A DNA stretch of 64,000 nucleotides. Origin: Oceanimonas baumannii. Lineage in GTDB: Bacteria; Pseudomonadota; Gammaproteobacteria; Enterobacterales; Aeromonadaceae. The position numbers and the translations under genes are program-made. The stretch lies in the NCBI RefSeq assembly GCF_002245495.1, contig NZ_NQJF01000012.1, positions 62,001-126,000 on the forward strand, written 5' to 3'. A model generated the notes under the pieces. It saw only the letters and a program-made list of their open reading frames with translations, was not told where the DNA came from and ran no database searches. Shown here piece by piece: positions 1-7,713 of the stretch (position 1 is its first letter; every line of letters starts with the position of its first letter).

Positions 1-1207
1 GCTTCGGGTGCTGCTTAAGATAGCTTGCCAGCACTTCCAGTACGGGCTTGGACTCTGGCAGCATCTGGTCACTGTCGTAATCGAATAGCAAGCCTTCCAG
101 GGTAGCCTTGCCGGATTGGGTAATGGCCTTGGTGAGGGCATTGAGGTCAATGACAACCCTGTCGTCTTTCAGTGCCGAGAGCTCCATCACTCGCACAGTG
201 GTGTCTGCTGGCGTGCCATCGTAGCGGCCCTGGGCATAGATATCGAAATATACATCACCGCCAGGGCGGCTCAGTTTAAATAGCTGATAGTCCTGCCATT
301 CATCGGTATTATCATCCTGATGTAACCCCATGGACTTTATCAGTTCGGCATCGTCACCACAGGCTTTACCCTCGCAATGGAATACGGACTCAGCGGCCAG
401 CTTGTTGGCAGCGGCGGCGTAGTTACTGCTGATTTCAAACAGCGAGTATTCTTCTGGCATCTGATAACGTATCTCGGTGAGTTTGGCATCGAGTGGCTGG
501 GTCTGATAACCGGCTGCAGACATGCCGACGATCACAGGGACTTGGGTAAAATTGGTTTGCTTGTAGCGACTGATGAAACTGCCGGGCATGCGGCCAAGCA
601 GCGGATGATCTGCCGAGTCCTGACTATCTTCACTGCGTCTGTCTTTTATCTCCACCTCTTGTGGAGCCTGCAGTAAAAACGCCGGGTTTGCCTCAATCAG
701 ACCCAGTGGCTCGGGAATACTCTCAAGGGTAACAAGCTGTACCTTGGTATAACGGTCCTCTCGGTGAAAGGCATAGATGACGCTGTAAACATCCCCGCTG
801 GAACCAGTTAGCTTTGCCGCCACATATGCGCCGGGATAACTGGTATCTACGGTTATCCTAGGTGCCAACTGGTCCCTTAGGGCATAAGGATCACCGCAGG
901 CTTCCTGCTGGCATTGAAACACTATCTCAGCATTTAGTTTGTTAAGTTGTGCCAGATAGTTATTGATAACCAGCTCCAACGTATAGCTGTCTGGAAGCTC
1001 GAAACTGTGTTGGGTCAGTTTGCCTGACACCGGCAAAACGGAGAGCTTGTCTTCATCAACGGCGGTAATGAGTTCGAATGGCGTAAAATGAATGTGTTTT
1101 TCTGCGGGGTATTTGGCATCCGGGAAGGTGCTGAAAAGCGTACTGGCAGAGGCACTGAAGGCAGTAACAGCCAAAAATACTGCACTCAATAAAGTATTTT
1201 GTCCCAT
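1..1207 (-). CDS. Secreted protein with two DUF4892-like repeats and an OmpA-like C-terminus (3' end outside window)
   Basis: I translated this frame by hand from ATG at 1207; it stays open for 402 codons to the window edge. A signal peptide is visible (MGQNTLLSAVFLAVTAFSASA). Two related modules follow, each with an F-x-C-x4-CG motif (FQCQQEACGD near residue 95, FHCEGKACGD near 280) and a later GDVY-s-x-IYA stretch (GDVYSVIYA, GDVYFDIYA). This resembles DUF4892, which normally occurs once. The last visible part, LLFDYDSDQMLPESKPVLEV, is the start of an OmpA-like peptidoglycan-binding domain. An AAGG lies 6 bases before the ATG. It is probably a periplasmic or outer-membrane-associated protein; its function is unknown. 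The reading frame is certain and the family call is by motif. Confidence 0.8.
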   Translation of the reverse strand, partial: MGQNTLLSAVFLAVTAFSASASTLFSTFPDAKYPAEKHIHFTPFELITAVDEDKLSVLPVSGKLTQHSFELPDSYTLELVINNYLAQLNKLNAEIVFQCQQEACGDPYALRDQLAPRITVDTSYPGAYVAAKLTGSSGDVYSVIYAFHREDRYTKVQLVTLESIPEPLGLIEANPAFLLQAPQEVEIKDRRSEDSQDSADHPLLGRMPGSFISRYKQTNFTQVPVIVGMSAAGYQTQPLDAKLTEIRYQMPEEYSLFEISSNYAAAANKLAAESVFHCEGKACGDDAELIKSMGLHQDDNTDEWQDYQLFKLSRPGGDVYFDIYAQGRYDGTPADTTVRVMELSALKDDRVVIDLNALTKAITQSGKATLEGLLFDYDSDQMLPESKPVLEVLASYLKQHPK

Positions 1208-1757
1208 AAAAAACCTTTTCAGCGGGCTGAATCTTACTTTAGCGTATTAATTAAGAGAGCAGGATGATACTACAAAATAATCAAGATGATAGCCTAAGTT
1301 TATGTTTAATCTAAATATTTATCATGATAAATATATGGGTATACGAACTTGCACCAGCGTACACTTGGAGAGAGTTTTGACTTACTAGCTGAGTTAAAGC
1401 AACTTTACCATTGCGAATGGACGGTTTTTAAGCAAAACATTATCATACACGGATGAACAGCATATCAGTCGCGTGTTTTTCAGATTAAACACAAAAGCCA
1501 GAGCCCTGCGTCTCTTCGACCTCTAAAGACTATATTGCGATAGTAAATCACCTCGATACTCAAATCGAAGTCGAATTGCTGAGGGCAAAAAGGCAGTAAC
1601 TGACGCCGCCAAGGCTGGTGGCTTGAATGCTTACAGCGAGACTGTTTCAAAGGCCAGTACGCGTAAGTAACCAGCACAAGTAAGGTTAAAGGCCATTGTT
1701 ATAAATGGCCTATTCCTGTTTCTGGATAAATAACTTAGTTCTTCAGAGGTTTGTAAT
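1208..1757. other. AT-rich intergenic stretch with broken coding remnants
   Basis: No intact gene is visible in these 550 bases, which are more AT-rich than the rest of the window. Three short stop-bounded frames on the plus strand read like protein but lack normal starts: 1331-1456 (contains LGESFDLLAELKQLYHCEW), 1489-1599 (contains DYIAIVNHLDTQIEVEL) and 1527-1670 (ends AKAGGLNAYSETVSKASTRK). The last two overlap in different frames and could be one gene with a frameshift. Near 1690-1710 there is a 7-bp hairpin (GGCCATT/AATGGCC) that could be a weak terminator. I could not assign a family to any fragment. Confidence 0.4.
1489..1670 (+). pseudogene. Possible frameshifted remnant of a small gene
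   Basis: The frame 1489-1599 encodes a protein-like stretch ending at a TAA. The overlapping frame 1527-1670 then continues with AEGKKAVTDAAKAGG and ends at TAA 1668-1670. Joining them near 1578 with a single frameshift gives a plausible helical protein end. There is no start codon with a ribosome binding site for either part. The family is unknown, and chance open frames in a short stretch cannot be excluded. Confidence 0.25.
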
Positions 1758-2345
1758 ATGTCATTTCGCTTGATGCCATCGTTCTCAAAATCAGCTTGCA
1801 CCCGCGTCGCACTGGGTATGTTTCTTTTGGGAGCTACCTTCACTTTAATGGCAGAGGAAAAATCCGGCTATGACTTGTTATTGGAAATGACCCCTAAGCC
1901 TCATGAGATTGAATTGGCGCGCAAAGGTGTGGCGGAAGCCAATATCGATAAGCCTTGGGAAAGGGCTTGCCCCTATCGAGAGCTAACAGGCACTGCTGAA
2001 GCTGAGGACGAGTATTTCTTTCGCTGCCAACGTTGGGACGACTGTGTGTCTGCGGGCGCTTCGGCCAGCATCTACAGCGAAGCGTTCTTCCAGAATCATC
2101 AACGACAACCCGAAGATCAGATGTCCTGGGAGTCTTACAGGGATGGCAGTATATTTCTCCTCGAGCCATCCGATTTCGAGAGGGTCACCGGTCACTTGAG
2201 ACAGTATGCCCTGAAATCTGCAGAGGAAAATTGGCGCTTGTTTGAGGGGCGGGATGCTGCCGAGGCAAGTGACTTGGTTGAGAAGAAATTCTGGCAATGG
2301 TGCTCTGCCGAACCTTTGACTTTGTGGGAGGCTGAATATCAGTAA
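1758..2345 (+). CDS. Hypothetical secreted protein, 195 aa
   Basis: ATG at 1758 is preceded by AGAGG about 9 bases upstream. Residues 1-32 look like a signal peptide: a basic start, a hydrophobic core VALGMFLLGATFTLMA, then a plausible cleavage before EEKSG. The mature part is acidic, rich in Trp and Tyr, and has four cysteines (in ACPY, FRCQ, DDCV and WCSA) that could form two disulfides in the periplasm. I recognise no domain. It stands alone between AT-rich intergenic segments and a degraded frame, so it may be an accessory gene. Translation is likely but not certain. Confidence 0.55.
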   Translation: MSFRLMPSFSKSACTRVALGMFLLGATFTLMAEEKSGYDLLLEMTPKPHEIELARKGVAEANIDKPWERACPYRELTGTAEAEDEYFFRCQRWDDCVSAGASASIYSEAFFQNHQRQPEDQMSWESYRDGSIFLLEPSDFERVTGHLRQYALKSAEENWRLFEGRDAAEASDLVEKKFWQWCSAEPLTLWEAEYQ

Positions 2346-2810
2346 CAGGCGAATCCACGCCTCAACAACAAATTTAATTTGAATAACGGCGAGAATTCAA
2401 ACATCGCCGTCGGCTATTCCATGCATTCGATATCGGAAGAGTTAACAGCGTGCACTACTTGAAGGACAGAAAACACGGTCAAGAGTTGAGCCATTCTGCC
2501 ACTACCTGTTTGTACAGAGCCGCTGCGAAAGCTAATTTAAGTCGATTCCTTCACCGGCAGGGCTGCAGCGGGTTAACCATGAAGCGACGCTGGCGTCAGG
2601 GCTCAGTTTATATGATGAAGCCATCAAGCTTAACGACCCGGATGCTCAGGCCAGCCCTTTGGTCAACGCATACAACTTTACCAGGTTCAGGCTGGACGCA
2701 CAGTGTTGCGTTATGGGCTGCCTCGGCAGCCCCTGTTTTTTTATCCAGTATGACCATGCTAGACTCGCCTCTTTTTCAGCGCCGCAGAAGGTAGTTGAGG
2801 AAGGTAGTTG
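2346..2810. other. Intergenic stretch with an interrupted reading frame and a terminator
   Basis: No intact gene is visible. The frame 2446-2811 reads protein-like but is interrupted by TAA at 2533-2535 (entered separately). A rho-independent terminator sits at 2715-2742. The remaining bases, about 2743-2805, form the leader of the next gene and carry GAGGAAGG just before its start. Confidence 0.5.
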
Positions 2811-2811
2811 A
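2446..2811 (+). pseudogene. Interrupted reading frame, possible gene remnant
   Basis: Reading from 2446, one frame gives protein-like text up to TAA 2533-2535. The same frame then continues for more than 90 codons (including EATLASGLSLYDEAIKLND and SPLVNAYNFTRFRLDA) to TGA 2809-2811, which shares one base with the next ATG. No ATG, GTG or TTG start lies early in the second part. A terminator hairpin lies inside its last third, so the 3' part is probably not coding. It looks like a decayed gene ending near 2712. The family is unknown. Confidence 0.25.
2715..2742 (+). terminator. Rho-independent terminator
   Basis: The stem GGGCTGC (2715-2721) pairs with GCAGCCC (2726-2732) around a CTCG loop and is followed by CTG and seven T. 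It would end transcription from the degraded region upstream of the YdjM-like gene. Confidence 0.7.
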
Positions 2812-3488
2812 TGGCGAATTTCAGAACGCATATTCAGGTGGCCAGTGGTGCCAGCGGCCTGCTCGCTGCCGGTATGGTGTGGGCGGGAGAAGCAAGTTTA
2901 AGCCAGGCCTGTGTGTTATGGCTGGCAGGCAGCCTGGGGGGCATATTGCCGGACATGGATTCGGACTCGTCCCGTTCGCTGGATATTGTGTTCCGTTTGT
3001 TCGGTGCCCTGGCGGCGATGCTGGTGCTGTTGTTTGGCCAGCAACATCTGACACTGGTGGATACACTGGTGCTGGGGGCGGTGGGCTACGGGCTGGTGCG
3101 CTATCCGCTGTGCTGGGCGTTTGCCCACTTCACCGTGCATCGTGCCAGCCTGCATTCTATTCTCGCCAATCTGGTATTCGGGCTGCTGGCGGTGGTGCTG
3201 GGCGATCGTCTGCTGGGGCTGGATACAGACATGGCCTGGTTTACTGGCCTGTTTGTGTTTTTGGGGGCTTGTATTCATCTGCTACTGGATGAGCTGTACA
3301 GCATTGACCTGGAAGGACGACGTATTAAAAGGTCATTTGGCACCGCGCTTAAGGTGATTGAGTGGCCGGCTCCCCTGCCTAATCTGCTGTTGCTGCTTTT
3401 GCTGGCGGGAGGGTGGTGGCTGGCACCGGCCAGCCCGGACTGGAATGGGCTGCTGGCGCGGCTATTGCCGGTTTCCCACATCTGGTAA
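2811..3488 (+). CDS. YdjM-like inner-membrane protein (DUF457 / metal-dependent hydrolase family)
   Basis: ATG at 2811 follows GAGGAAGG at a good distance; a TTG one codon earlier is less likely. The 225-residue protein has several hydrophobic segments (about residues 8-45, 60-80, 95-130, 145-175 and 190-210). It carries the conserved residues of the YdjM/DUF457 group: H8 in FRTHIQVASG, GGILPDMDSDSS near 45, HRASLHS near 110 and HLLLDELYS near 162. These His/Asp clusters are typical of this family of predicted membrane-embedded metal-dependent hydrolases, for which E. coli YdjM is a LexA-regulated example. The substrate is unknown. No LexA box is evident just upstream. Confidence 0.8.
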   Translation: MANFRTHIQVASGASGLLAAGMVWAGEASLSQACVLWLAGSLGGILPDMDSDSSRSLDIVFRLFGALAAMLVLLFGQQHLTLVDTLVLGAVGYGLVRYPLCWAFAHFTVHRASLHSILANLVFGLLAVVLGDRLLGLDTDMAWFTGLFVFLGACIHLLLDELYSIDLEGRRIKRSFGTALKVIEWPAPLPNLLLLLLLAGGWWLAPASPDWNGLLARLLPVSHIW

Positions 3489-3587
3489 ACTGGAGGCGCT
3501 GACTGCTCCGCCCCTTTTATAACTCCAAAACAATACCGGGCGTGTGTGCAGCGATGCTTCAATATTTCCACACACAGGACATAAGTG

Positions 3588-4691
3588 ATGAGTCTCGCAG
3601 ACAAGGTTTTGGCCGTTAACAACGACCTTCCCATTCGAACCCGTCAACCGGTACACAGCGGTAAGGTGCGTTCCGTTTACTGGCTGACTGAAGAAGACAG
3701 CCGTCGGCTGATCCGGGAGAAAGGCTATAAGGTGGCTTCCGATGCCCCCCTGGCGATCATGGTGATCAGCGATCGTATCTCTGCTTTTGACTGTATCTGG
3801 CATGGCGAAGAGGGCCTGAATGGCGTACCAGGTAAGGGTGCTGCCCTGAACGCTATTTCCAATCACTGGTTCCGCTTGTTCCAGGAGCAGGGGTTGGCCG
3901 ACAGTCATATCCTTGATATTCCTCATCCTTTTGTGTGGATCGTGCAAAAGGCTACACCGGTAAAAATTGAGGCCATCTGCCGTCAATACATTACCGGCTC
4001 CATGTGGCGCAGCTACGAAAAGGGCGAGCGGGAGTTTTGCGGTATTCGTCTGCCCGAGGGGCTGAACAAGGATCAAAAGCTGCCCGAATTGCTGATGACG
4101 CCATCCACCAAGGGGATTCTGCGTGGTATTCCCGGGGTGCCGGAAGCGGACGATGTCAATATTACCCGTGGCAACATCGAAGACAACTTCGCCGCCTTTA
4201 ATTTTAAAAGCCGGGACGACATTGCCCTGTATGAGCGTTTACTGAAGGAAGGCTTTGACGTCATCAGTAACGAGTTGGCGAAAATCGATCAGGTATTTGT
4301 GGATACCAAGTTTGAGTTTGGCTACGTCACTGATGACCAGGGCAATGAAAAACTGATCTACATGGATGAGGTAGGAACCCCCGACTCATCTCGGATCTGG
4401 GATGGTCCGGCATACCGGGAAGGGCGCATTGTGGAAAACTCGAAAGAGGACTTCCGGCAGTTGCTGCTCAGACATTTTCCCGATCCGGACATTCTGCTTA
4501 ACAAGGAGCGGATGCCGGAGCGTGAAGCGCTGGCCCGTGATAACGCCCTGCCGGTGGAGGTTCTGATGAAAATCTCCAGTACCTACGTGGGCATTGCCGA
4601 AAAGATCACCGGCCAGAAGCTGGTACTGTCCGATAATCCCAAGGCCGATATTATCGCCATTCTGCGCGACGACTACGGCCTGGTGGATTAA
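3588..4691 (+). CDS. purC: Phosphoribosylaminoimidazole-succinocarboxamide synthase, long form
   Basis: SAICAR synthase catalyses an ATP-dependent step of de novo purine synthesis, joining CAIR and aspartate. The 367-residue length matches the long form known from Vibrio and Shewanella rather than the roughly 237-residue E. coli enzyme. Recognisable motifs include SGKVRSVYW near the N-terminus, [27 protein letters not shown] and the C-terminal [16 protein letters not shown] chose ATG 3588 over the adjacent GTG 3585; AGGA lies about 10 bases upstream. It stands alone, with short gaps either side, and no obvious PurR operator is visible. Confidence 0.96.
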   Translation: MSLADKVLAVNNDLPIRTRQPVHSGKVRSVYWLTEEDSRRLIREKGYKVASDAPLAIMVISDRISAFDCIWHGEEGLNGVPGKGAALNAISNHWFRLFQEQGLADSHILDIPHPFVWIVQKATPVKIEAICRQYITGSMWRSYEKGEREFCGIRLPEGLNKDQKLPELLMTPSTKGILRGIPGVPEADDVNITRGNIEDNFAAFNFKSRDDIALYERLLKEGFDVISNELAKIDQVFVDTKFEFGYVTDDQGNEKLIYMDEVGTPDSSRIWDGPAYREGRIVENSKEDFRQLLLRHFPDPDILLNKERMPEREALARDNALPVEVLMKISSTYVGIAEKITGQKLVLSDNPKADIIAILRDDYGLVD

Positions 4692-4854
4692 TTACCAGCT
4701 TTTGCCGTTTGCAGTGCCGTGCAGCCTTGTGGGAGCATGGGCACTGCCGCTTTGGCACATTGTAATTTCTTCCATGAGAGCTCGCTGCGCCATTCCTGCG
4801 CAGCGAGCCGGCGAAGTGTAACTCTACTGCTGTTATTTATTCCGCTGCCTTTAT
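4692..4854. other. Intergenic gap with a perfect 10-bp hairpin
   Basis: Between convergent purC and the monooxygenase gene lies the inverted repeat CTCGCTGCGC (4781-4790) / GCGCAGCGAG (4798-4807) with a 7-base loop. There is no T-run directly after it on either strand, so it is not a classical terminator. It may be an extragenic palindrome or may slow convergent transcription. Confidence 0.6.
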
Positions 4855-5202
4855 TCAAAAACGCGGCGCGTCAAAGTCTTCCGGTTCATCGCTGTAGATG
4901 CAGACATTGTGCTCGGCTACCAGCCCTTCGGTACTGACGCAATGAGCCTCAAAAAATGCCTGAATGCCACTGCGCTGGCAGTGTGCCTCAAAACTCGCCA
5001 TATCGGCCCAGATCTCGTTAAATACCAGAGGAAAGCTATTGCCGCCGGCAAAGGGGCTGTCGATATGACGGGTTACCCGGTACTGAATGCAGCCGTCTTC
5101 GCGCAGGGTATCGGCCTCAAGAGCCTGTAACACCCGAAACAGTTCGCGTTCCTTGCCCGGCTTGGGTTTAAAAGAAGCAATGCAATAAACTCGGCTCGAC
5201 AT
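4855..5202 (-). CDS. Antibiotic biosynthesis monooxygenase (ABM) family protein, YgiN-like
   Basis: This 115-residue protein has the ABM dimeric alpha-beta barrel pattern: YCIASFKPKPGKERELFRVL at the start, then EDGCIQYRV, FNEIWADMASFEAHCQ and a C-terminal helix. Family members include quinol monooxygenases such as YgiN and small heme- or quinone-acting enzymes; the substrate cannot be told here. Two ATG codons are adjacent (5205, 5202). AAGGA stands 3 bases before the first and 6 before the second, so I prefer the second. It lies downstream of crp, but a strong terminator separates the two, so it is probably transcribed alone. Confidence 0.8.
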   Translation of the reverse strand: MSSRVYCIASFKPKPGKERELFRVLQALEADTLREDGCIQYRVTRHIDSPFAGGNSFPLVFNEIWADMASFEAHCQRSGIQAFFEAHCVSTEGLVAEHNVCIYSDEPEDFDAPRF

Positions 5203-5220
5203 CATTTTTCCTTATTATCA

Positions 5221-5250
5221 AAACAAAAACGCCACCAGAATTGGTGGCGT
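5221..5250 (-). terminator. Rho-independent terminator of crp
   Basis: On the minus strand ACGCCACCA pairs with TGGTGGCGT around ATTC (plus 5229-5237 / 5242-5250), followed by a T-rich tail (plus 5221-5228). It directly follows the crp stop codon. Confidence 0.9.
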
Positions 5251-5272
5251 CGCAACAAACGGCAGGCAAGGC

Positions 5273-5911
5273 TCAGCGGGTGCCAAACACGACGATGGTC
5301 TTGCCGTGGGCAGTAATCAGGTTCTGCTCTTCCAGCATCTTCAGGATACGCCCCACGGTTTCCCGGGAACAGCCTACAATCTGACCGATTTCCTGACGGG
5401 TGATCTTGATTTGCATACCGTCGGGATGGGTCATGGCATCGGGCTGGCGCGCCAGGCTCAGCAGTGTTTCAGCAATGCGACCGGTCACATCGAGGAAGGC
5501 CAGATCGCCGACCTTCTGGCTGGTGGTCTGCAGGCGGCTGGCCATTTGGGCAGACAGTCGGATCAGAATCTCCGGGTTCACCTGGATCAGCTGACGGAAT
5601 TTTTTATAGGAAATTTCTGCTACTTCACAGGGGGACTTGGCCCGTACCCAGGCGGTGCGCACCGGGTTGTCGGTATCCTCAAACAGACCCAGCTCGCCGA
5701 TAAAGTCACCTTGATTAAGGTAAGACAGGATCATTTCCTTTCCGTCTTCATCCTTGATCAGTACGGCAACTGAGCCCTTGACGATATAGTAGAGGGTCTC
5801 GGCCTTTTCGCCTGCATGGATCAGGGAGCTTTTGGCCGGGTACTTGTGAATATGGCAATGTGACAAAAACCATTCCAGGGTCGGGTCACTTTGGGGCTTG
5901 CCGATAACCAT
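5273..5911 (-). CDS. crp: cAMP receptor protein (catabolite activator)
   Basis: This is the global cAMP-responsive transcription factor. The 212-residue protein is nearly identical to E. coli CRP over most of its length: the N-terminal cyclic-nucleotide domain ([28 protein letters not shown]) and the C-terminal winged helix-turn-helix ([20 protein letters not shown]) are intact. One difference stands out: the loop after GLF reads [11 protein letters not shown] where E. coli has EEGQERSAW. It is two residues longer and carries Thr in place of the Ser next to the cAMP-phosphate-binding Arg. The gene is divergent from yhfA, as in E. coli. Confidence 0.98.
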   Translation of the reverse strand: MVIGKPQSDPTLEWFLSHCHIHKYPAKSSLIHAGEKAETLYYIVKGSVAVLIKDEDGKEMILSYLNQGDFIGELGLFEDTDNPVRTAWVRAKSPCEVAEISYKKFRQLIQVNPEILIRLSAQMASRLQTTSQKVGDLAFLDVTGRIAETLLSLARQPDAMTHPDGMQIKITRQEIGQIVGCSRETVGRILKMLEEQNLITAHGKTIVVFGTR

Positions 5912-6074
5912 GAATATTCCTCTTGAGACTAGCTGGGCTGCAAGGGCCCGGCCTTATACCTAATTGCATGGGTGAGCGGCTAGCATAAAAGGCTTGGCGG
6001 TCTTCATCAAGAGCCACACCGGTTTTTACGGCCAGAGCAATGGGGTATTATACCTGTTTTAATAAGGAGGTGTT

Positions 6075-6479
6075 ATGAAAGCCAAGGTCAGCTGGTTGCA
6101 GGGCATGTGTTTTGAAGGCGAATCAGAATCCGGTCACAAAATTGTGCTGGATGGCACCAACCCCGGTCAGGGAGCCAGCCCCATGGAACATGTGCTTCTG
6201 GGTGCCGGTGGCTGCAGCGCCATTGATGTGGTTTCTATTCTGGAGAAAAGCCGTCAGACCGTGACCGGTTGCGAAGTGGAGCTTCAGGCCGAGCGGGCCG
6301 AGAATCCGCCCAGAGTGTTTACCGCCATTCATCTGAACTTTGTGGTAACCGGTGAAAACCTGCCGGAAAAACAGGTGGCACGGGCGGTTGATTTGTCCAT
6401 GCAGAAATATTGTTCAGTGATGAAAATGCTGGAAAAAGCGGTGAAGGTCTCGTCGTCTTACGAAATCCGTGAGCGTTGA
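6075..6479 (+). CDS. yhfA: OsmC-family protein YhfA
   Basis: The 134-residue protein has the OsmC/Ohr fold pattern with the two expected cysteines, C47 in GAGGCSAIDVV and C113 in MQKYCSVMKML. In relatives this pair reduces organic or other peroxides; for YhfA itself the substrate is not established. It has a near-perfect ribosome binding site, AAGGAGG, 6 bases before ATG 6075. It is divergent from crp and convergent with prkB, the same arrangement as in E. coli. Confidence 0.92.
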   Translation: MKAKVSWLQGMCFEGESESGHKIVLDGTNPGQGASPMEHVLLGAGGCSAIDVVSILEKSRQTVTGCEVELQAERAENPPRVFTAIHLNFVVTGENLPEKQVARAVDLSMQKYCSVMKMLEKAVKVSSSYEIRER

Positions 6480-6559
6480 GCCGGTGCTCTGACAGGGTTT
6501 GCCCACGCTCGTGCCGGATATCTCCCGGCATGTTGACGTGCGGCAAACCATAAACCGGC

Positions 6560-7429
6560 TTAGCGTATTTTTCCGGTTTCCAGCAGTTGCTCCAGCATGG
6601 GCCGTAAAATCAGCTCCATGGCAAACCCCATTTTTCCGCCGGGTACCACTATGGTATTGCGCCGAGACATAAAAGAGCCGTCAATCATCGCCAGCAGATA
6701 AGGGAAATCCACATTCCTGATGCCACGGAAACGAATGACCACCATGCTTTCATCCAGGCTGGGGATGACCTTGGCACTGAACGGGTTGGAAGTATCCACC
6801 GTCGGCACCCGCTGAAAGTTGATATGAGTGCGGGAAAACTGCGGGGTAATAAAGTTGATGTAATCTTCCATCGAACGGACGATGGAATCGGTGACTGCCT
6901 CTCGTGAGTGGCCGCGCTCGGCGGTGTCACGGATGAGCTTCTGAATCCACTCCAGGTTTACGATGGGAACCATGCCCACCAGTAAATCCACATGCTGCGC
7001 GACATTTTGTTCACCGGTGACCACTCCACCGTGCAGCCCTTCATAAAACAGCAGGCTGGTATCATCGGGCAATTTCTGCCAGGGAGTGAAGGTTCCCGGC
7101 ATCTGATTAAAGGGCACGGCTTCATCAAAGGTGTGCAGGTAGCGTCGGAACTGGCCGGTACCTGTGTTGCCATATTCCTTGAAAAACTGTTCGAGCAACT
7201 CGAAATCGTTGGCTTCCGGGCCAAAGTAGCTGATATGCCGTCCCTGTTCCCGGGCCCGGCGAATGGCCACGTCCATTTCCGGGCGGGTATAGCGGTGGAA
7301 GCTGTCGCCTTCCAGCATGGCAGCTTGCACACCCAGCTGGGCAAACATGGACTGGAACACCTCGGTAGAGGTCGATGTGCCGGCACCCGAAGAGCCGGTC
7401 ACCGCTATAATGGGGTGCTTGGCAGACAT
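6560..7429 (-). CDS. prkB: Phosphoribulokinase-like P-loop kinase PrkB
   Basis: The 289-residue protein belongs to the phosphoribulokinase/uridine kinase superfamily, with a P-loop GSSGAGTST at residues 12-20. It is the short proteobacterial type found beside crp, not the Calvin-cycle enzyme of a cbb operon: no RuBisCO or other cbb genes are present. The physiological substrate of E. coli PrkB is not settled, so 'phosphoribulokinase' is a family name. It is the last gene of a yheT-yheU-prkB minus-strand series; yheU lies 59 bases upstream. Confidence 0.93.
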   Translation of the reverse strand: MSAKHPIIAVTGSSGAGTSTSTEVFQSMFAQLGVQAAMLEGDSFHRYTRPEMDVAIRRAREQGRHISYFGPEANDFELLEQFFKEYGNTGTGQFRRYLHTFDEAVPFNQMPGTFTPWQKLPDDTSLLFYEGLHGGVVTGEQNVAQHVDLLVGMVPIVNLEWIQKLIRDTAERGHSREAVTDSIVRSMEDYINFITPQFSRTHINFQRVPTVDTSNPFSAKVIPSLDESMVVIRFRGIRNVDFPYLLAMIDGSFMSRRNTIVVPGGKMGFAMELILRPMLEQLLETGKIR

Positions 7430-7488
7430 GGAAAACCCTTAAAATTGATGAAACCGAGAGTGTTTATACGCAGTGCTCAGGGCTAAGG

Positions 7489-7713
7489 TCAAGGTCTGTG
7501 AGCCAAACGCTCTGCGGGTACTATGTTTACGGTTTCGTGCAGCTCGCTGTAGACAATGACGGCTTCACCTCGTTCAAGTTGTTGTTTTACCTCGAATACT
7601 TTTTGCTCAAGAGAGACTTCATGGTCGCCGTACTCGGTGCCTTCCTGCAGTACAAAATGTTCGATTAAATTATTAAGCGTATCTTCGGGCAAATCGCGAA
7701 AAGGAATAATCAT
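7489..7713 (-). CDS. yheU: YheU family protein (UPF0270)
   Basis: This is a 74-residue soluble protein starting [20 protein letters not shown], with the family pattern [20 protein letters not shown] and [17 protein letters not shown]. Its function is unknown in all species. The ATG overlaps the yheT stop by four bases (7710-7713), indicating translational coupling. The neighbourhood yheT-yheU-prkB is conserved with E. coli. Confidence 0.93.
   Translation of the reverse strand: MIIPFRDLPEDTLNNLIEHFVLQEGTEYGDHEVSLEQKVFEVKQQLERGEAVIVYSELHETVNIVPAERLAHRP

Noticed and set aside
2450-2794. 114-codon frame starting with GTG
   Set aside because: Composition is Arg/Ser/Thr-rich noise; the neighbouring frame is more protein-like, and neither has a convincing start.
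6560-7429. Calvin-cycle phosphoribulokinase
   Set aside because: The protein is the short PrkB type in crp-linked context; no RuBisCO or other cbb genes are present.
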